DNA from: Thermoguttaceae bacterium | GTDB lineage: Bacteria; Planctomycetota; Planctomycetia; Pirellulales; Thermoguttaceae | Assembly: GCA_017447865.1 (NCBI GenBank) | Contig: JAFSMO010000012.1 | Coordinates: forward strand, 45,250 to 109,249 | Length of the DNA stretch: 64,000 nt | Reading direction: 5' to 3' | Shown here: positions 28,331 to 37,030 of the stretch, piece after piece | How positions within the stretch are numbered: the stretch's first letter is position 1 | Layout of the letters: each line of letters opens with the position of its first letter | Notes under the pieces: model-generated | Databases searched by the model: none | Seen by the model: the letters and a program-made list of their open reading frames with translations, nothing else | What the model was told of the DNA's origin: nothing | Program-made: the position numbers and the translations under genes

Positions 28331-29251
28331 TTACTTCTTCAGCCCGTCGTAAACCTCTTTCGGGATCCGGAACATCGTGCCGTGGCGGATCCCCTGCGGG
28401 ACGTGGAAGCGGTCGGAAACGTCCGTCCAGGTCTTGCCGCCGTCGGTGGACGTCACCGCGCCGTAGCAGTGTTTCGTGTAGCGGTCCGAGCAGACGAGCC
28501 ACGTGCCGTTCAGGTCCAGCGCCGACGGGCCTTCCACCCAGTTGTACGGGAAGACCTCGCCCTGCGTGGTCCACGGGCCTTCGGGACTCGGTGCGGTCGC
28601 CAGGAGGATCGTTTTCCGCTCGGGTTTCAGCGTCTCGTCTTTGTAGAAGAGGAAGTACGTCTCGCCGCGTTTGGCGAGGAACGAGTCGATCACGTTATGC
28701 CCGGGATCGAAGAAAAGGCGCGTCGGGCTGAACGTTTTCCAGTCGCGCGTCGTGATGTAGTACTGGCGGTGGTCGTAGCGGTCCTCGCTGCTTCCGCTCT
28801 GCGCCTGGGTGAATTTGCCCGGGACGGTGGAGGCCCAGACGATGTAATATTGGCCGCTGGCCGCGTCGAAGAAGACCTCGGGCGCCCAGACGTTGCGCGT
28901 GGTCGGCTCGTTTTCCATGACGGGGATCGCTTCCGGCTCGGACCAGTGGATCAGGTCGCGGCTGGTGGCGTGCCCGAAAATGAGCTTGCCGTACCAGCCG
29001 GTGGTCCAGACGAGATGGAAAAGCCCGTCCGGCGCCTGGCAAATGCTCGGATCGCGCATGAGCTGGTTGGGCATCGGCGCGAGGTAAGACTTTCCGTCGT
29101 TCGTCTTTTCCCAGTTCATCGCGTCCCGGCTGACGAGCAGGTGCAGGCCGTCCTCGCCGTTTCCGGTGAAGTACGAAAACGCGAAAAAGTCCTCCGCCTG
29201 AACCAGCGCGGCGGTGAAAAGGAGGGTGAGGGTTAAAATCAGGGGTTTCAT
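28331..29251 (-). CDS. Secreted glycoside hydrolase family 43-like enzyme
   Basis: 306-aa exported protein with a clear signal peptide (residues 1-19, ending VQA). The rest fits a five-bladed beta-propeller of the GH43 type: DGLHLLVSRDAMNWE, MRDPSICQAPDG, HATSRDLIHWSEP, NVWAPEVFFD and a later NWVEGPSALDLNG with a likely catalytic Glu. Such enzymes release arabinose or xylose from plant polysaccharide side chains. A GH33/GH32-like propeller is the alternative. AAGGAG lies 8 bases before the ATG. It is convergent with the DUF262-HNH gene and belongs to the local polysaccharide-use set. Confidence 0.82.
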   Translation of the reverse strand: MKPLILTLTLLFTAALVQAEDFFAFSYFTGNGEDGLHLLVSRDAMNWEKTNDGKSYLAPMPNQLMRDPSICQAPDGLFHLVWTTGWYGKLIFGHATSRDLIHWSEPEAIPVMENEPTTRNVWAPEVFFDAASGQYYIVWASTVPGKFTQAQSGSSEDRYDHRQYYITTRDWKTFSPTRLFFDPGHNVIDSFLAKRGETYFLFYKDETLKPERKTILLATAPSPEGPWTTQGEVFPYNWVEGPSALDLNGTWLVCSDRYTKHCYGAVTSTDGGKTWTDVSDRFHVPQGIRHGTMFRIPKEVYDGLKK

Positions 29252-29294
29252 GGTTGGGCTCCTTTGGGGAAATTCAGGGAATGGGGCTTGAGGG

Positions 29295-29433
29295 TTTTCG
29301 GGTAAGCGCCCTCGCTTTTTTCACCCTGCGGGAGAAAAAAGGCTCGCCCGCGAAGAGTTTAGGCCCCGCGGAGGGAGGAACATTTTGAAAATTGTTCCTC
29401 CCCCGGGACCCCCTCTTTCAAAAACTTTTTGAT
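29295..29433 (-). repeat. Structured dispersed repeat, family A copy 3
   Basis: Inverted copy of 9908-10044. Read on the minus strand it follows the stop of the SGNH gene by about 30 bases in the sense direction, as copy 1 follows the beta-helix gene. Both hairpins are preserved. Differences are few and include compensated positions around GGCGAG. Confidence 0.85.
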
Positions 29434-29463
29434 GTGATTAAGGGGGTTCCTTCTTTTTTCTTT

Positions 29464-31362
29464 TTATTTCGTTTGATCGAAGTAAATTTCTAACAGTCTG
29501 CCAATGATCTGGCAGCCACGGGAGTTCGCATGCACCGCGTCCCCCATAAACCACCCGTACGTCTGGCCACTCTCCTGAATGTACTGCCACCACGGCGCCG
29601 TCATGTCAAAGTACGCGCACTTCTCCTCCGCACAAACCCGCTTCATCCCGGCCCGGAACGAACCCTCCGGCGGAATGTACGCCCAGTTCTTGATGTGGTC
29701 GTCGCGCATCGCACCAAAAACCGGCGTGATGAACAGGATCTCCAAGTGCGGCATCTGAGCCCGAACCTGACGGATCACGTCGCGCACCGCCTCGGGATCC
29801 TGCCCGTTCGAAATGCCGCCGATGATCAGAAAGTCCGGCTTTTTGTCCAGAACGTACTCCTGGATCCGGTTTTCGTAGCGGTACCAGTTGCAGCCCGTCG
29901 AACTGCGGATCGAGCCGATCTTCTCGATTTTGCAGCGCGGGTAGTCCCGCATGAGAAGCAGCTCAAACTGCGAGGCGAGCGTGTTCCCGATGATGGAGTC
30001 GCCAAGAAGCACCATGCGCAGCGTGCCGCCGTCGTGCAGACGCTTCATCGTGTTGGGGAGGTACTTGAAGCGGTCCGCGTCCGGCGTGTACCCGATCGGC
30101 TTCATTTTGGCGTAGATCGCGTCGATCTTCTGCAGCGGGTTCAGCCCGGCGTACGGGTCGGCGACGGTTCCGTTCACGAGGATCCCGCCGATCCGGGCGA
30201 CGCCATTTCCGAGCGTGCGGATGACGATCGTGTGTCTGTTCTCTGGCGCTTCATCGTCGGGCGTTTCATCGCATCCGAGCATTTCCTCGAACGGGATCAC
30301 GCGCATCTCGAAGCCCTCCGCGGGTTTTCGGGCCGGAACTTTTTTCCACGCCCCGCCGTCCAGGGAGTACTCCAGATCCATCGAGTCCACGCCCTGAACG
30401 TCGATCAGCCCGACGTCCGTCCCGGTGAAATCGAGCTTGAGCGTCTCGCCCGCCTTTTCGGTCTGAAGCACGTGGCGGAACGGCTTAATCGGGCTTTCCG
30501 TGCCGCACTGCCAGCCGGGGGTGACGTCGGCCAGCTCGTACGCGATGATGCGCCCGTTCGCGTTCGTCTCCGGGAAAAGCGGGTCCGGGAGTGTGAACCG
30601 CTCCGGTTTTTCGGGAATCTCGTGGGCCGCCAGCACCGCGTCGATGAACTGCCCGATCGCCTCGTCGTAAATCTTTTCTCCCGCGTCGGTCGGGTGGACG
30701 CCGTCCTGGGTGAAGTCCTCGAGTTTGATCTCGCCGGCGAGGATCTTTTCGGCGGCGTATTTGGCCAGATTCAGCGTCGGAATGCCGTAATGGTCGGCGA
30801 TCTTCTCGCACCACGTGATGTACTGTGGCTCCCGGCCGGCTTTGTACGCTTCGAAAAGCTCCGGCGTCAGGGCGTAAACCATGATCGTGCTGTGCGTCGC
30901 CCGGTAACGGTTGATCTGGCGCAGAATGCCCTCGATTTGGCGGTTGACGTGCTTTTCATCGTCGCCCTGGTCCCCGACCGCCAGCTCCAGAACGCAGAGG
31001 TGCCCGCTGCAGATCACCTCGCCGAAAACGGCCTGGCCGCCCGACGTGCGGTACTGCGCGAACCAGCTCCCCAGCGGCTGCGGGTGGCGCGTCTCGATGA
31101 TCGCTGAACCGGGAAAATGCGCACGCAGGCACTCGCTCATCCTGGTGCTCCAGCTTTTCGTTGAGGAAAGGCCGGCCCCGAGCATCAGATCGCTGCCGAC
31201 GTAGAAAACGTACTGGTTCCCGACCTGGTTCAGGTTGAAGAAGTACTGGCTGTTGGGGATCCCGTTCCGAACGGAGAAAAAGGGGCTTTCCGCCTGCAAA
31301 GCCGTGACGAAAACCAGGCTCAGCAGGATGCCTAGCGCGGCGGGGAGGTGGGTGAGTTTCAT
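29464..31362 (-). CDS. Secreted protein with two SGNH/GDSL hydrolase domains
   Basis: 632-aa exported protein with a signal peptide (MKLTHLPAALGILLSLVFVTALQA). It carries two SGNH-fold regions. The N-terminal one (about 25-240) has FYVGSDLMLGAG, where the usual GDS is GSD, and ends with DGVHPTDAG. A beta-sandwich follows (about 260-400). The C-terminal one (about 430-632) has LLGDSIIGNT (canonical GDS), IGGISNGQDP and GDAVHANSRG with the catalytic Asp-His pair. SGNH enzymes in this setting are usually carbohydrate esterases, removing acetyl groups from glycans. The first domain may be altered at its nucleophile region. The ATG at 31362 follows AGGTT and yields a clean signal peptide; the longer frame does not. 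Confidence 0.8.
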   Translation of the reverse strand: MKLTHLPAALGILLSLVFVTALQAESPFFSVRNGIPNSQYFFNLNQVGNQYVFYVGSDLMLGAGLSSTKSWSTRMSECLRAHFPGSAIIETRHPQPLGSWFAQYRTSGGQAVFGEVICSGHLCVLELAVGDQGDDEKHVNRQIEGILRQINRYRATHSTIMVYALTPELFEAYKAGREPQYITWCEKIADHYGIPTLNLAKYAAEKILAGEIKLEDFTQDGVHPTDAGEKIYDEAIGQFIDAVLAAHEIPEKPERFTLPDPLFPETNANGRIIAYELADVTPGWQCGTESPIKPFRHVLQTEKAGETLKLDFTGTDVGLIDVQGVDSMDLEYSLDGGAWKKVPARKPAEGFEMRVIPFEEMLGCDETPDDEAPENRHTIVIRTLGNGVARIGGILVNGTVADPYAGLNPLQKIDAIYAKMKPIGYTPDADRFKYLPNTMKRLHDGGTLRMVLLGDSIIGNTLASQFELLLMRDYPRCKIEKIGSIRSSTGCNWYRYENRIQEYVLDKKPDFLIIGGISNGQDPEAVRDVIRQVRAQMPHLEILFITPVFGAMRDDHIKNWAYIPPEGSFRAGMKRVCAEEKCAYFDMTAPWWQYIQESGQTYGWFMGDAVHANSRGCQIIGRLLEIYFDQTK

Positions 31363-31411
31363 ATTAACCTCGCGAATGAAGAAAACACGCAATGAACCGT
31401 TTGATTTTTTC

Positions 31412-31439
31412 ATTTTAGCAGATTCTGGAAGAAATTCAA
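31412..31439 (-). promoter_or_regulatory. Promoter of the SGNH gene
   Basis: Minus strand: TTGAAT (31439-31434), 16 bases, TAAAAT (31417-31412), about 50 bases before the start codon. Confidence 0.7.
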
Positions 31440-31502
31440 GAGACGGCCGGGAAAAAACGGGAGATTTTCTGTTAAAGAATACCCCGGAATGTTTGGAAGC
31501 AT

Positions 31503-31534
31503 AAAAAAAGGGACGAAGCCAAATGCTTCATCCC
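31503..31534 (-). terminator. Terminator after the LExR-ML surface protein gene
   Basis: Minus strand: GGGATGAAGC / GCTTCGTCCC stem (31534-31525 with 31519-31510; one mismatch), 5-nt loop, followed by seven T. Confidence 0.88.
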
Positions 31535-31565
31535 AGAGCGTTAGGGACAATGATTGATTGTGAAA

Positions 31566-32888
31566 TCATTTCGACATGGTATATTTACACGATCTAATCC
31601 CAAAATATATGCTGCTTTTGTAAAATTTCCCTGTAAGAGTTCCACTGGTATTTCCAATGGAAGGCAATTCCACGACAAATCTATTACTTGTTTTAACACC
31701 ACGCTTTGGTTTGTGTATATAAGTTAATGTCAATGTGCCGCCACCAGTAGAATTGCTAGTAAAGGTATAGGATATACTGGAAATCGTTCCCCCACCTTCA
31801 TGGACCAATTTTGCTTTCGTATTTGAGGTGAATTTAATAGATTTTAACCCCATCAGATTTACAAGGCCGTAATTATGTGCAGCATCGTATATGCTGGTAC
31901 TGCCTAATGTAATTTTGAATCCTTTTAATGACGTCACAGCAACTTTTACAGCGGACGTAGAGGCGGTGCCAGTGTAATTTTTTGTTCCTGTTACAACACA
32001 TTTAACATACATGCCCGCCAGTTTGGAAGTCAACTTAAGTGTGGCCTTGGAGCCACAGGACTTGGTACACGATGACGCAGAAGTACCATAGTACCACTTG
32101 TACTTGCACGTAGCACCGTACGGATATGGGGTAGCGGTAATGGTGCCTCCCTCTCGCGGACTGCTGGTAGAAAGACTGACTCTTGTAATAGAGGTTTTAA
32201 CCTTCGATTTGGAACTGCTGGCAGCAATACTGTCTTCTGTATTAGAGGTGTTAGCCGCCGATTCAGGACTGCTGGTTGTAACAGAGGTGTTTGCTGACGA
32301 CTCTGTATTGGTGATTTTCAACGTATAAGGAAGCGAATTCGTACTTGATTTATAATTCACGACTTTCAGGTAATAGGTTCCAGCCTCTTTGCCATCAAGG
32401 CTGATGCTTTCCGTACCGGTCGATTCCATGGAAGACTTGACAAGGTTGCCATTTGCGTCATAGAGATAGACATCCAGGTCGCATGTTGCGGAGTGGGTAT
32501 AGGTAAGAGTAATTGCACTCGCGGAATTGCCCGTCGTTGGAAGTGTGAATTTGAACCAATTTTCAGTACTTTCGGAGCCTGAATGATCCAGAGCAAAGGT
32601 CTGTTCACTGCTAATCGTGCCAAGGTCGCAAGCGGTTGCCATGGTTGTGTTACTGCTGGAAGCACTGACCTCATTATCAGTTTGTTGTAATACGCACTGA
32701 ACGGACTCTGGGGACTCGATAATAACTTGTGACGTAGTATCCAGCACTGCTTGAGCCGTTGCCGCGGCTACCTCTGAGTCCGTTGCGGTGAGCGGAAGAG
32801 CGCTCAACATCTGGCGGGATTCCAGGTTTTCAATAGAAAGTTTCTTTTCATAGCGTTTCTTAACGCTATACTTGCTCTTTTGAGACAT
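31566..32888 (-). CDS. Planctomycete-type surface protein with pre-peptidase C-terminal domain
   Basis: 440-aa protein. The N-terminus is basic and has IENLESRQMLSA, the LExR-ML motif found at the start of many planctomycete extracellular proteins. A Ser/Thr-rich segment follows. About 95-200 looks like a PPC (pre-peptidase C-terminal) beta-sandwich (WFKFTLPTTG, CDLDVYLYDANGNLV, AGTYYLKVVNY). About 235-320 resembles an Ig-like surface repeat (TITATPYPYGATCKYKWY). The C-terminal part is a beta-rich domain of unknown type. No catalytic domain is visible. The ATG at 32888 has AAGGAG at good spacing; an upstream ATG at 32918 does not. Its base composition is clearly more AT-rich than its neighbours, suggesting transfer or relaxed codon use. 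Confidence 0.8.
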   Translation of the reverse strand: MSQKSKYSVKKRYEKKLSIENLESRQMLSALPLTATDSEVAAATAQAVLDTTSQVIIESPESVQCVLQQTDNEVSASSSNTTMATACDLGTISSEQTFALDHSGSESTENWFKFTLPTTGNSASAITLTYTHSATCDLDVYLYDANGNLVKSSMESTGTESISLDGKEAGTYYLKVVNYKSSTNSLPYTLKITNTESSANTSVTTSSPESAANTSNTEDSIAASSSKSKVKTSITRVSLSTSSPREGGTITATPYPYGATCKYKWYYGTSASSCTKSCGSKATLKLTSKLAGMYVKCVVTGTKNYTGTASTSAVKVAVTSLKGFKITLGSTSIYDAAHNYGLVNLMGLKSIKFTSNTKAKLVHEGGGTISSISYTFTSNSTGGGTLTLTYIHKPKRGVKTSNRFVVELPSIGNTSGTLTGKFYKSSIYFGIRSCKYTMSK

Positions 32889-32971
32889 GAATGGCTCCTT
32901 CTGTTCAAATTTTTCCAAGTTTTCGTGATGTCAAGCGAAATGGTGAGGCATGACACTAGCTTAAAAATATT

Positions 32972-32999
32972 AATATAACACAAAATTGTTCATTGTCAA
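32972..32999 (-). promoter_or_regulatory. Promoter of the LExR-ML surface protein gene
   Basis: Minus strand: TTGACA (32999-32994), 16 bases, TATATT (32977-32972). The consensus -35 suggests a strong promoter. Confidence 0.75.
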
Positions 33000-33040
33000 G
33001 TGCTTTGGTCTTTAAAAATCAAAAAAGTTTAAATAATTCA

Positions 33041-33071
33041 AAAAAAAACGGAGTGACTTTTGTCACCCCGT
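33041..33071 (-). terminator. Terminator after the pyruvate:ferredoxin oxidoreductase gene
   Basis: Minus strand: ACGGGGTGAC / GTCACTCCGT stem (33071-33062 with 33057-33048; one mismatch), AAAA loop, then seven T in a row. Confidence 0.9.
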
Positions 33072-33101
33072 TTCTGTTCAGTTTAACTTATCTGTCTGAA
33101 A

Positions 33102-36100
33102 TCACTCGTGCTTCAGGTTCGAGAGCTGGCTGTAATAATCGTAACGATTATTAATGTCGCCCTGACCTTCCGCGAGGAATTCGTCCATCTTTTCCTGCGT
33201 GTTGAGGAGCTTCAGCGTCTTGAAGCGGTTCTGCTTCAGAGCGAATTCCTTGAACTCGCCTTCCGGAGCCTTGCTGTCAAGGTGGAACGGCGTCTCATCA
33301 GCCGGATTGTAGTGATACAGCGGCCAGTAACCGCATTTCACCGCTTCCTTCTGGAGCTCAAGGCCCTTCAGCATGTCGATGCCGTGGTTGATGCAGTGCG
33401 AGTAGCAAATGATCAGGGACGGACCGTCGTGCGCTTCGGCTTCCATCAAAACCTTCAGGGCGTGGACCGGGTTGGCCGCGATCGAGATCTGACCAACGTA
33501 CACGTTGCCGTAAGAGGCGGCCATCATGCCGAGGTCTTTCTTGCGGGACTTCTTGCCGTTGGCGGCGAACTTGGCGACGGCACCGCGCGGGGTGGCTTTG
33601 GAAGCCTGGCCTCCCGTGTTGGAGTAAACTTCGGTGTCGAGGACCAGAACGTTGATGTTGCGGCCGGAAGCCATCACGTGGTCAAGTCCGCCGTAACCAA
33701 TGTCGTAAGCCCAACCGTCACCACCGAACGCCCAGACGCTGCGTTTGACCAGGAAGCTCGCGATGTCGCACAGAGCCTTGGCCTTCGGGCAGTCGGCGCC
33801 TTCGATCTTGGCGACGAGTTTCGCGACGTTTTCACGCTGAACCGCGATCTCGGCTTCGTTCGTCTGCGGATTGTTCAGGATGGCGTCCACCAGATCCTGA
33901 CCGACGTGCTCCGCCGCGCCGACGAGCAGTTCCTTGGCGTAGGAGTTCTGCTGGTCGATAGCGATGCGCATGCCAAGACCGAACTCGGCGTTGTCTTCGA
34001 ACAGGGAGTTGGACCAGGCCGGGCCGCGGCCGTTCGCGTCTTTGCAGTACGGCGTGCTCGGGAGGTTACCACCGTAGATGGAGGAGCAGCCCGTCGCGTT
34101 GGCGACGACCATGCGGTCACCGAAGAGCTGCGTGACGAGTTTCACGTATGGGGTTTCGCCGCAGCCAGCGCAAGCGCCGGAGAACTCGAAGAGCGGCAGG
34201 AGCAGCTGCGAGCCTTTCGGCTGGAGCGGGTTGACCTGGGAGCGCTCGATGTTCGGGATCGTCTGGAAGGCGTCGAAGTTGACGCGTTCTTCGTCGATGA
34301 CCTGAAGTTTGTCGACCAGGGTGAGGCATTCCTTCGCTTTCATCGGGCAGATGTTCGCGCACAGACCGCAGCCGGTGCAGTCATCCGGGAAGCACTGGAC
34401 GGTGAATTTCTTGCCGGCGAACGGGGCCTTGGCGTCGACCGTCTTGAACGTGGACGGAGCGTTGGCGACCGCTTCGGCGTCGTAAACCTTCATGCGGATG
34501 GCGGCGTGCGGGCAAACCATCGAGCAGAGACCGCACTGAGCGCAGACGTCGGCCTTCCAGACCGGCAGTTTCAAAGCGATCGAGCGCTTCTCGTACTGGG
34601 TCGTGGCGGTCGGGAAAGTACCGTCAGCGGTCGGGAGCAGGTCTTTCACGGTCAGCGCGTCGCCTTTGCCTTCCATGATCTTGCCAAGGACGTTGGTGAT
34701 GAAAGCGTCGGCTTCACCAATGACGCCCGGACGGCGTTCGAACGTGGACGTGACGGTGCCCGGAACCGTGACTTCTTCCAGTCCGGCCAGAGACGCATCG
34801 ACGGCGGCCCAGTTCTTTTCAACGACGTCCATGCCCTTCTTCAGGTAGGACTTCTTGATGTACTCTTTGATGTGACCGATGGCGGTCTCGGCGCTCATTC
34901 CGCCAACGTTAGCCAGCGCGAAGAAGCACGTCTGGAGGATCGTATTGGTGCGGCGGCCCATGCCGGTCTTCTCGGCGATGGCGTTCGCGTCAATGACGTA
35001 AACCTTCAGGTTCTTGGAGATGATCTCTTCCTGAACGGACTTCGGAAGGTGATCCCAAACCGTGTTTTTGTCGTACGGGCTGTTGATCAGGAACGTGGCG
35101 TTCTGCTCGGCTTTCTCAAGCATATCGACCTGGTTGATGAACTCCCACTGGTGGCAGGCGACGAAGTTCGCGCTGTGGACCAGGTAGGAACCCTTGATCG
35201 GGCGCGGGCTGAAACGCAGGTGGGACTTCGTGACGGAACCGGCTTTCTTGGAGTCGTATTCGAAGTAGCCCTGAGCGAACAGGTCGGTGTAGTTCGAGGT
35301 GATCTTCACCGAGTTCTTGTTGGCGCCGACCGTACCGTCGGAACCCAGACCGAAGAACAGGCAGCGCGTGACGTCGGCCGGTTCGGTCTTCCAGTTTTCG
35401 TCGTAGTCGAGGCTCTGGAAGGTCACGTCGTCGACGATGCCGACGGTGAAGTGCTTCTTCGGAGCGTCTTTCTTCAGTTCGTCGAACACGGCTTTGGCCA
35501 TGGCCGGCGTGAATTCCTTCGAGGCCAGACCGTAGCGGCCGCCGATGATGGTCAGACCAATGCGGCCGACTTCATCCAGAGCGGAAACGACGTCGAGGTA
35601 GAGCGGTTCGCCGATGGCGCCCGGTTCCTTGGTGCGATCCAGGACCGCGATCTTCTTGGCGCTGGCCGGAAGAGCGGCGGAGAAGGCGTTGATGTCGAAC
35701 GGACGGTAGAGGTGAACCTTGACGAGACCGACTTTTTCGCCTTCAGCGACGAGGCGTTCCACGGCTTCTTCAACGACGCCGCAGCCGGAGCTCATCACGA
35801 CGATGACTCGGTCGGCGTCTTCGGCGCCAACGTAGTCGAACAGGTGGTACTGACGGCCGGTGATGGTCGCGAATTTGTCCATGGCTTTCTGGACGATGGC
35901 CGGGACGGCTTCGTAGTATTTGTTGACGGCTTCGCTGGCCTGGAAGAAGACGTCCGGGTTCTGGGCGGTACCGCGAATGACCGGTTTGTTCGGGTTCAGA
36001 GCGCGTTCACGAACGGCTTTGACCAAGGCCGGGTCGATCATCGAGGCGATCTCTTCGTCGGTCATCTGGTCGATCGAGTTGATTTCGTGGGAGATACGGA

Positions 36101-36626
36101 AACCATCATAGAAGTGAAGGAACGGGACGCGGGCTTCCATCGTCGCAGCGTGGGCGACCATGGCCATGTCCTGGGCTTCCTGAACGGAACCGGAGACGAG
36201 CATCGCCCAACCGGTCGAACGGCAGGCCATCACGTCGGAGTGGTCACCGAAAATGGAAAGAGCGTGGGTCGCGACGCAGCGGGCGGTCACGTGGAACACG
36301 CAGGAGGTCAGCTCACCGGCGATCTTGAACATGTTCGGGATCATGAGGAGCAGACCCTGGGAAGCGGTGAACGTACTGGTCAGAGCACCAGCCTGAAGAG
36401 CACCGTGAACGGCACCGGCGGCACCAGCTTCGCTCTGCATTTCAACGACCTGCGGAACGACGCCGAAAATATTCTTGACCCCTTTGGCGGCCCATTCGTC
36501 AGCCAGCTCGCCGAGCGTGGACGACGGCGTAATGGGATAGATCGCCATGACTTCGGAACAACGATGAGCGATGTACGCCGCGGCTTCGTTACCGTCGAGC
36601 GTGACAAAACGTTTGGTCTCGGACAC
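33102..36626 (-). CDS. nifJ: Pyruvate:ferredoxin (flavodoxin) oxidoreductase
   Basis: Single-chain enzyme that oxidises pyruvate with CoA to acetyl-CoA and CO2, reducing ferredoxin; a mark of anaerobic metabolism. The 1174-aa length is normal. In order: pyrimidine-binding domain (AIYPITPSSTLGE), CoA domain, a ferredoxin domain with two 4Fe-4S motifs (CAQCGLCSMVCP near 697, CTGCGLCANICP near 752), and the TPP domain (FSGACAGCGETPYVKL, GDGWAYDIGYGGLDH, VYSNTGGQASKATP). Start is GTG at 36626 with AGGAGAG six bases upstream, giving MSETKRFVTLDGNEA. It is a single-gene unit with a strong promoter and a terminator. Codon use is strongly biased, as for a highly expressed gene. Confidence 0.96.
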   Translation of the reverse strand: MSETKRFVTLDGNEAAAYIAHRCSEVMAIYPITPSSTLGELADEWAAKGVKNIFGVVPQVVEMQSEAGAAGAVHGALQAGALTSTFTASQGLLLMIPNMFKIAGELTSCVFHVTARCVATHALSIFGDHSDVMACRSTGWAMLVSGSVQEAQDMAMVAHAATMEARVPFLHFYDGFRISHEINSIDQMTDEEIASMIDPALVKAVRERALNPNKPVIRGTAQNPDVFFQASEAVNKYYEAVPAIVQKAMDKFATITGRQYHLFDYVGAEDADRVIVVMSSGCGVVEEAVERLVAEGEKVGLVKVHLYRPFDINAFSAALPASAKKIAVLDRTKEPGAIGEPLYLDVVSALDEVGRIGLTIIGGRYGLASKEFTPAMAKAVFDELKKDAPKKHFTVGIVDDVTFQSLDYDENWKTEPADVTRCLFFGLGSDGTVGANKNSVKITSNYTDLFAQGYFEYDSKKAGSVTKSHLRFSPRPIKGSYLVHSANFVACHQWEFINQVDMLEKAEQNATFLINSPYDKNTVWDHLPKSVQEEIISKNLKVYVIDANAIAEKTGMGRRTNTILQTCFFALANVGGMSAETAIGHIKEYIKKSYLKKGMDVVEKNWAAVDASLAGLEEVTVPGTVTSTFERRPGVIGEADAFITNVLGKIMEGKGDALTVKDLLPTADGTFPTATTQYEKRSIALKLPVWKADVCAQCGLCSMVCPHAAIRMKVYDAEAVANAPSTFKTVDAKAPFAGKKFTVQCFPDDCTGCGLCANICPMKAKECLTLVDKLQVIDEERVNFDAFQTIPNIERSQVNPLQPKGSQLLLPLFEFSGACAGCGETPYVKLVTQLFGDRMVVANATGCSSIYGGNLPSTPYCKDANGRGPAWSNSLFEDNAEFGLGMRIAIDQQNSYAKELLVGAAEHVGQDLVDAILNNPQTNEAEIAVQRENVAKLVAKIEGADCPKAKALCDIASFLVKRSVWAFGGDGWAYDIGYGGLDHVMASGRNINVLVLDTEVYSNTGGQASKATPRGAVAKFAANGKKSRKKDLGMMAASYGNVYVGQISIAANPVHALKVLMEAEAHDGPSLIICYSHCINHGIDMLKGLELQKEAVKCGYWPLYHYNPADETPFHLDSKAPEGEFKEFALKQNRFKTLKLLNTQEKMDEFLAEGQGDINNRYDYYSQLSNLKHE

Positions 36627-36696
36627 GATTAACTCTCCTGATTAAAAAATAATAGTAAACACCTGTTTGAGTGTATTACGATACACTGTAGGTCAT

Positions 36697-36731
36697 ATTA
36701 TATTTTTTTATCCATTTTCTTCAAGGGGGGG
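36697..36731 (-). promoter_or_regulatory. Promoter of the pyruvate:ferredoxin oxidoreductase gene
   Basis: Minus strand: seven C (36731-36725), TTGAAG (36724-36719), 16 bases, TATAAT (36702-36697), about 70 bases before the GTG start. Confidence 0.75.
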
Positions 36732-36777
36732 TGGGGAGATTTTTGGCCATTTAAAGAATATTTAAGGCCCGAGGGGG

Positions 36778-36812
36778 CCAATTATGAATTATGAATGAAG
36801 AATTATGAATGA
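36778..36812. repeat. Solo AT-rich core of the 93-bp element family
   Basis: 35 bases match, inverted, the core of the element at 28237-28329, but without the GACGACGCT arms. Built from AATTATG units. It lies just upstream of the nifJ promoter, between that promoter and the hairpins at 36883-37019. Confidence 0.7.
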
Positions 36813-36882
36813 GAAACGGCGCCGGGAGGGACTTTCGGAGTGCGATGATACAGTCGCGCAGCGACATTCATCGCTTTCCCTT

Positions 36883-37019
36883 GCGGCAATCCGCCTCGAA
36901 GAGGCGTTTGCCGCTGAAGTACGCTGGACGTTCCCCACGTGAAAAAACTTTTTTGCCGCCGTATTTTTCGGTCACTAAGTGAAAGCGGCAAATGAAGCCT
37001 TCGGCTTCTGTATTGCCGC
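36883..37019. repeat. Pair of hairpins with GCGGCAA/TTGCCGC stems
   Basis: Two stem-loops share the same outer arms. The first (36883-36914) has GCGGCAA/TTGCCGC plus inner CGCCTC-gaa-GAGGCG. The second (36985-37019) has the same outer arms plus inner GAAGCC-ttc-GGCTTC. They lie downstream of the last gene of the PEP-CTERM operon on the minus strand and may end or protect that transcript. The remaining sequence of this 404-base gap holds the nifJ promoter and no gene. Confidence 0.65.
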
Positions 37020-37030
37020 ACTCCAAAAAA

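Noticed and set aside
33108..36632. 1174-codon open frame on the plus strand, exactly opposite the pyruvate:ferredoxin oxidoreductase gene
   Set aside because: Mirror of a strongly biased coding sequence; the product is Arg/Val/Asp-rich with no family motif, while the minus strand encodes a complete known enzyme.
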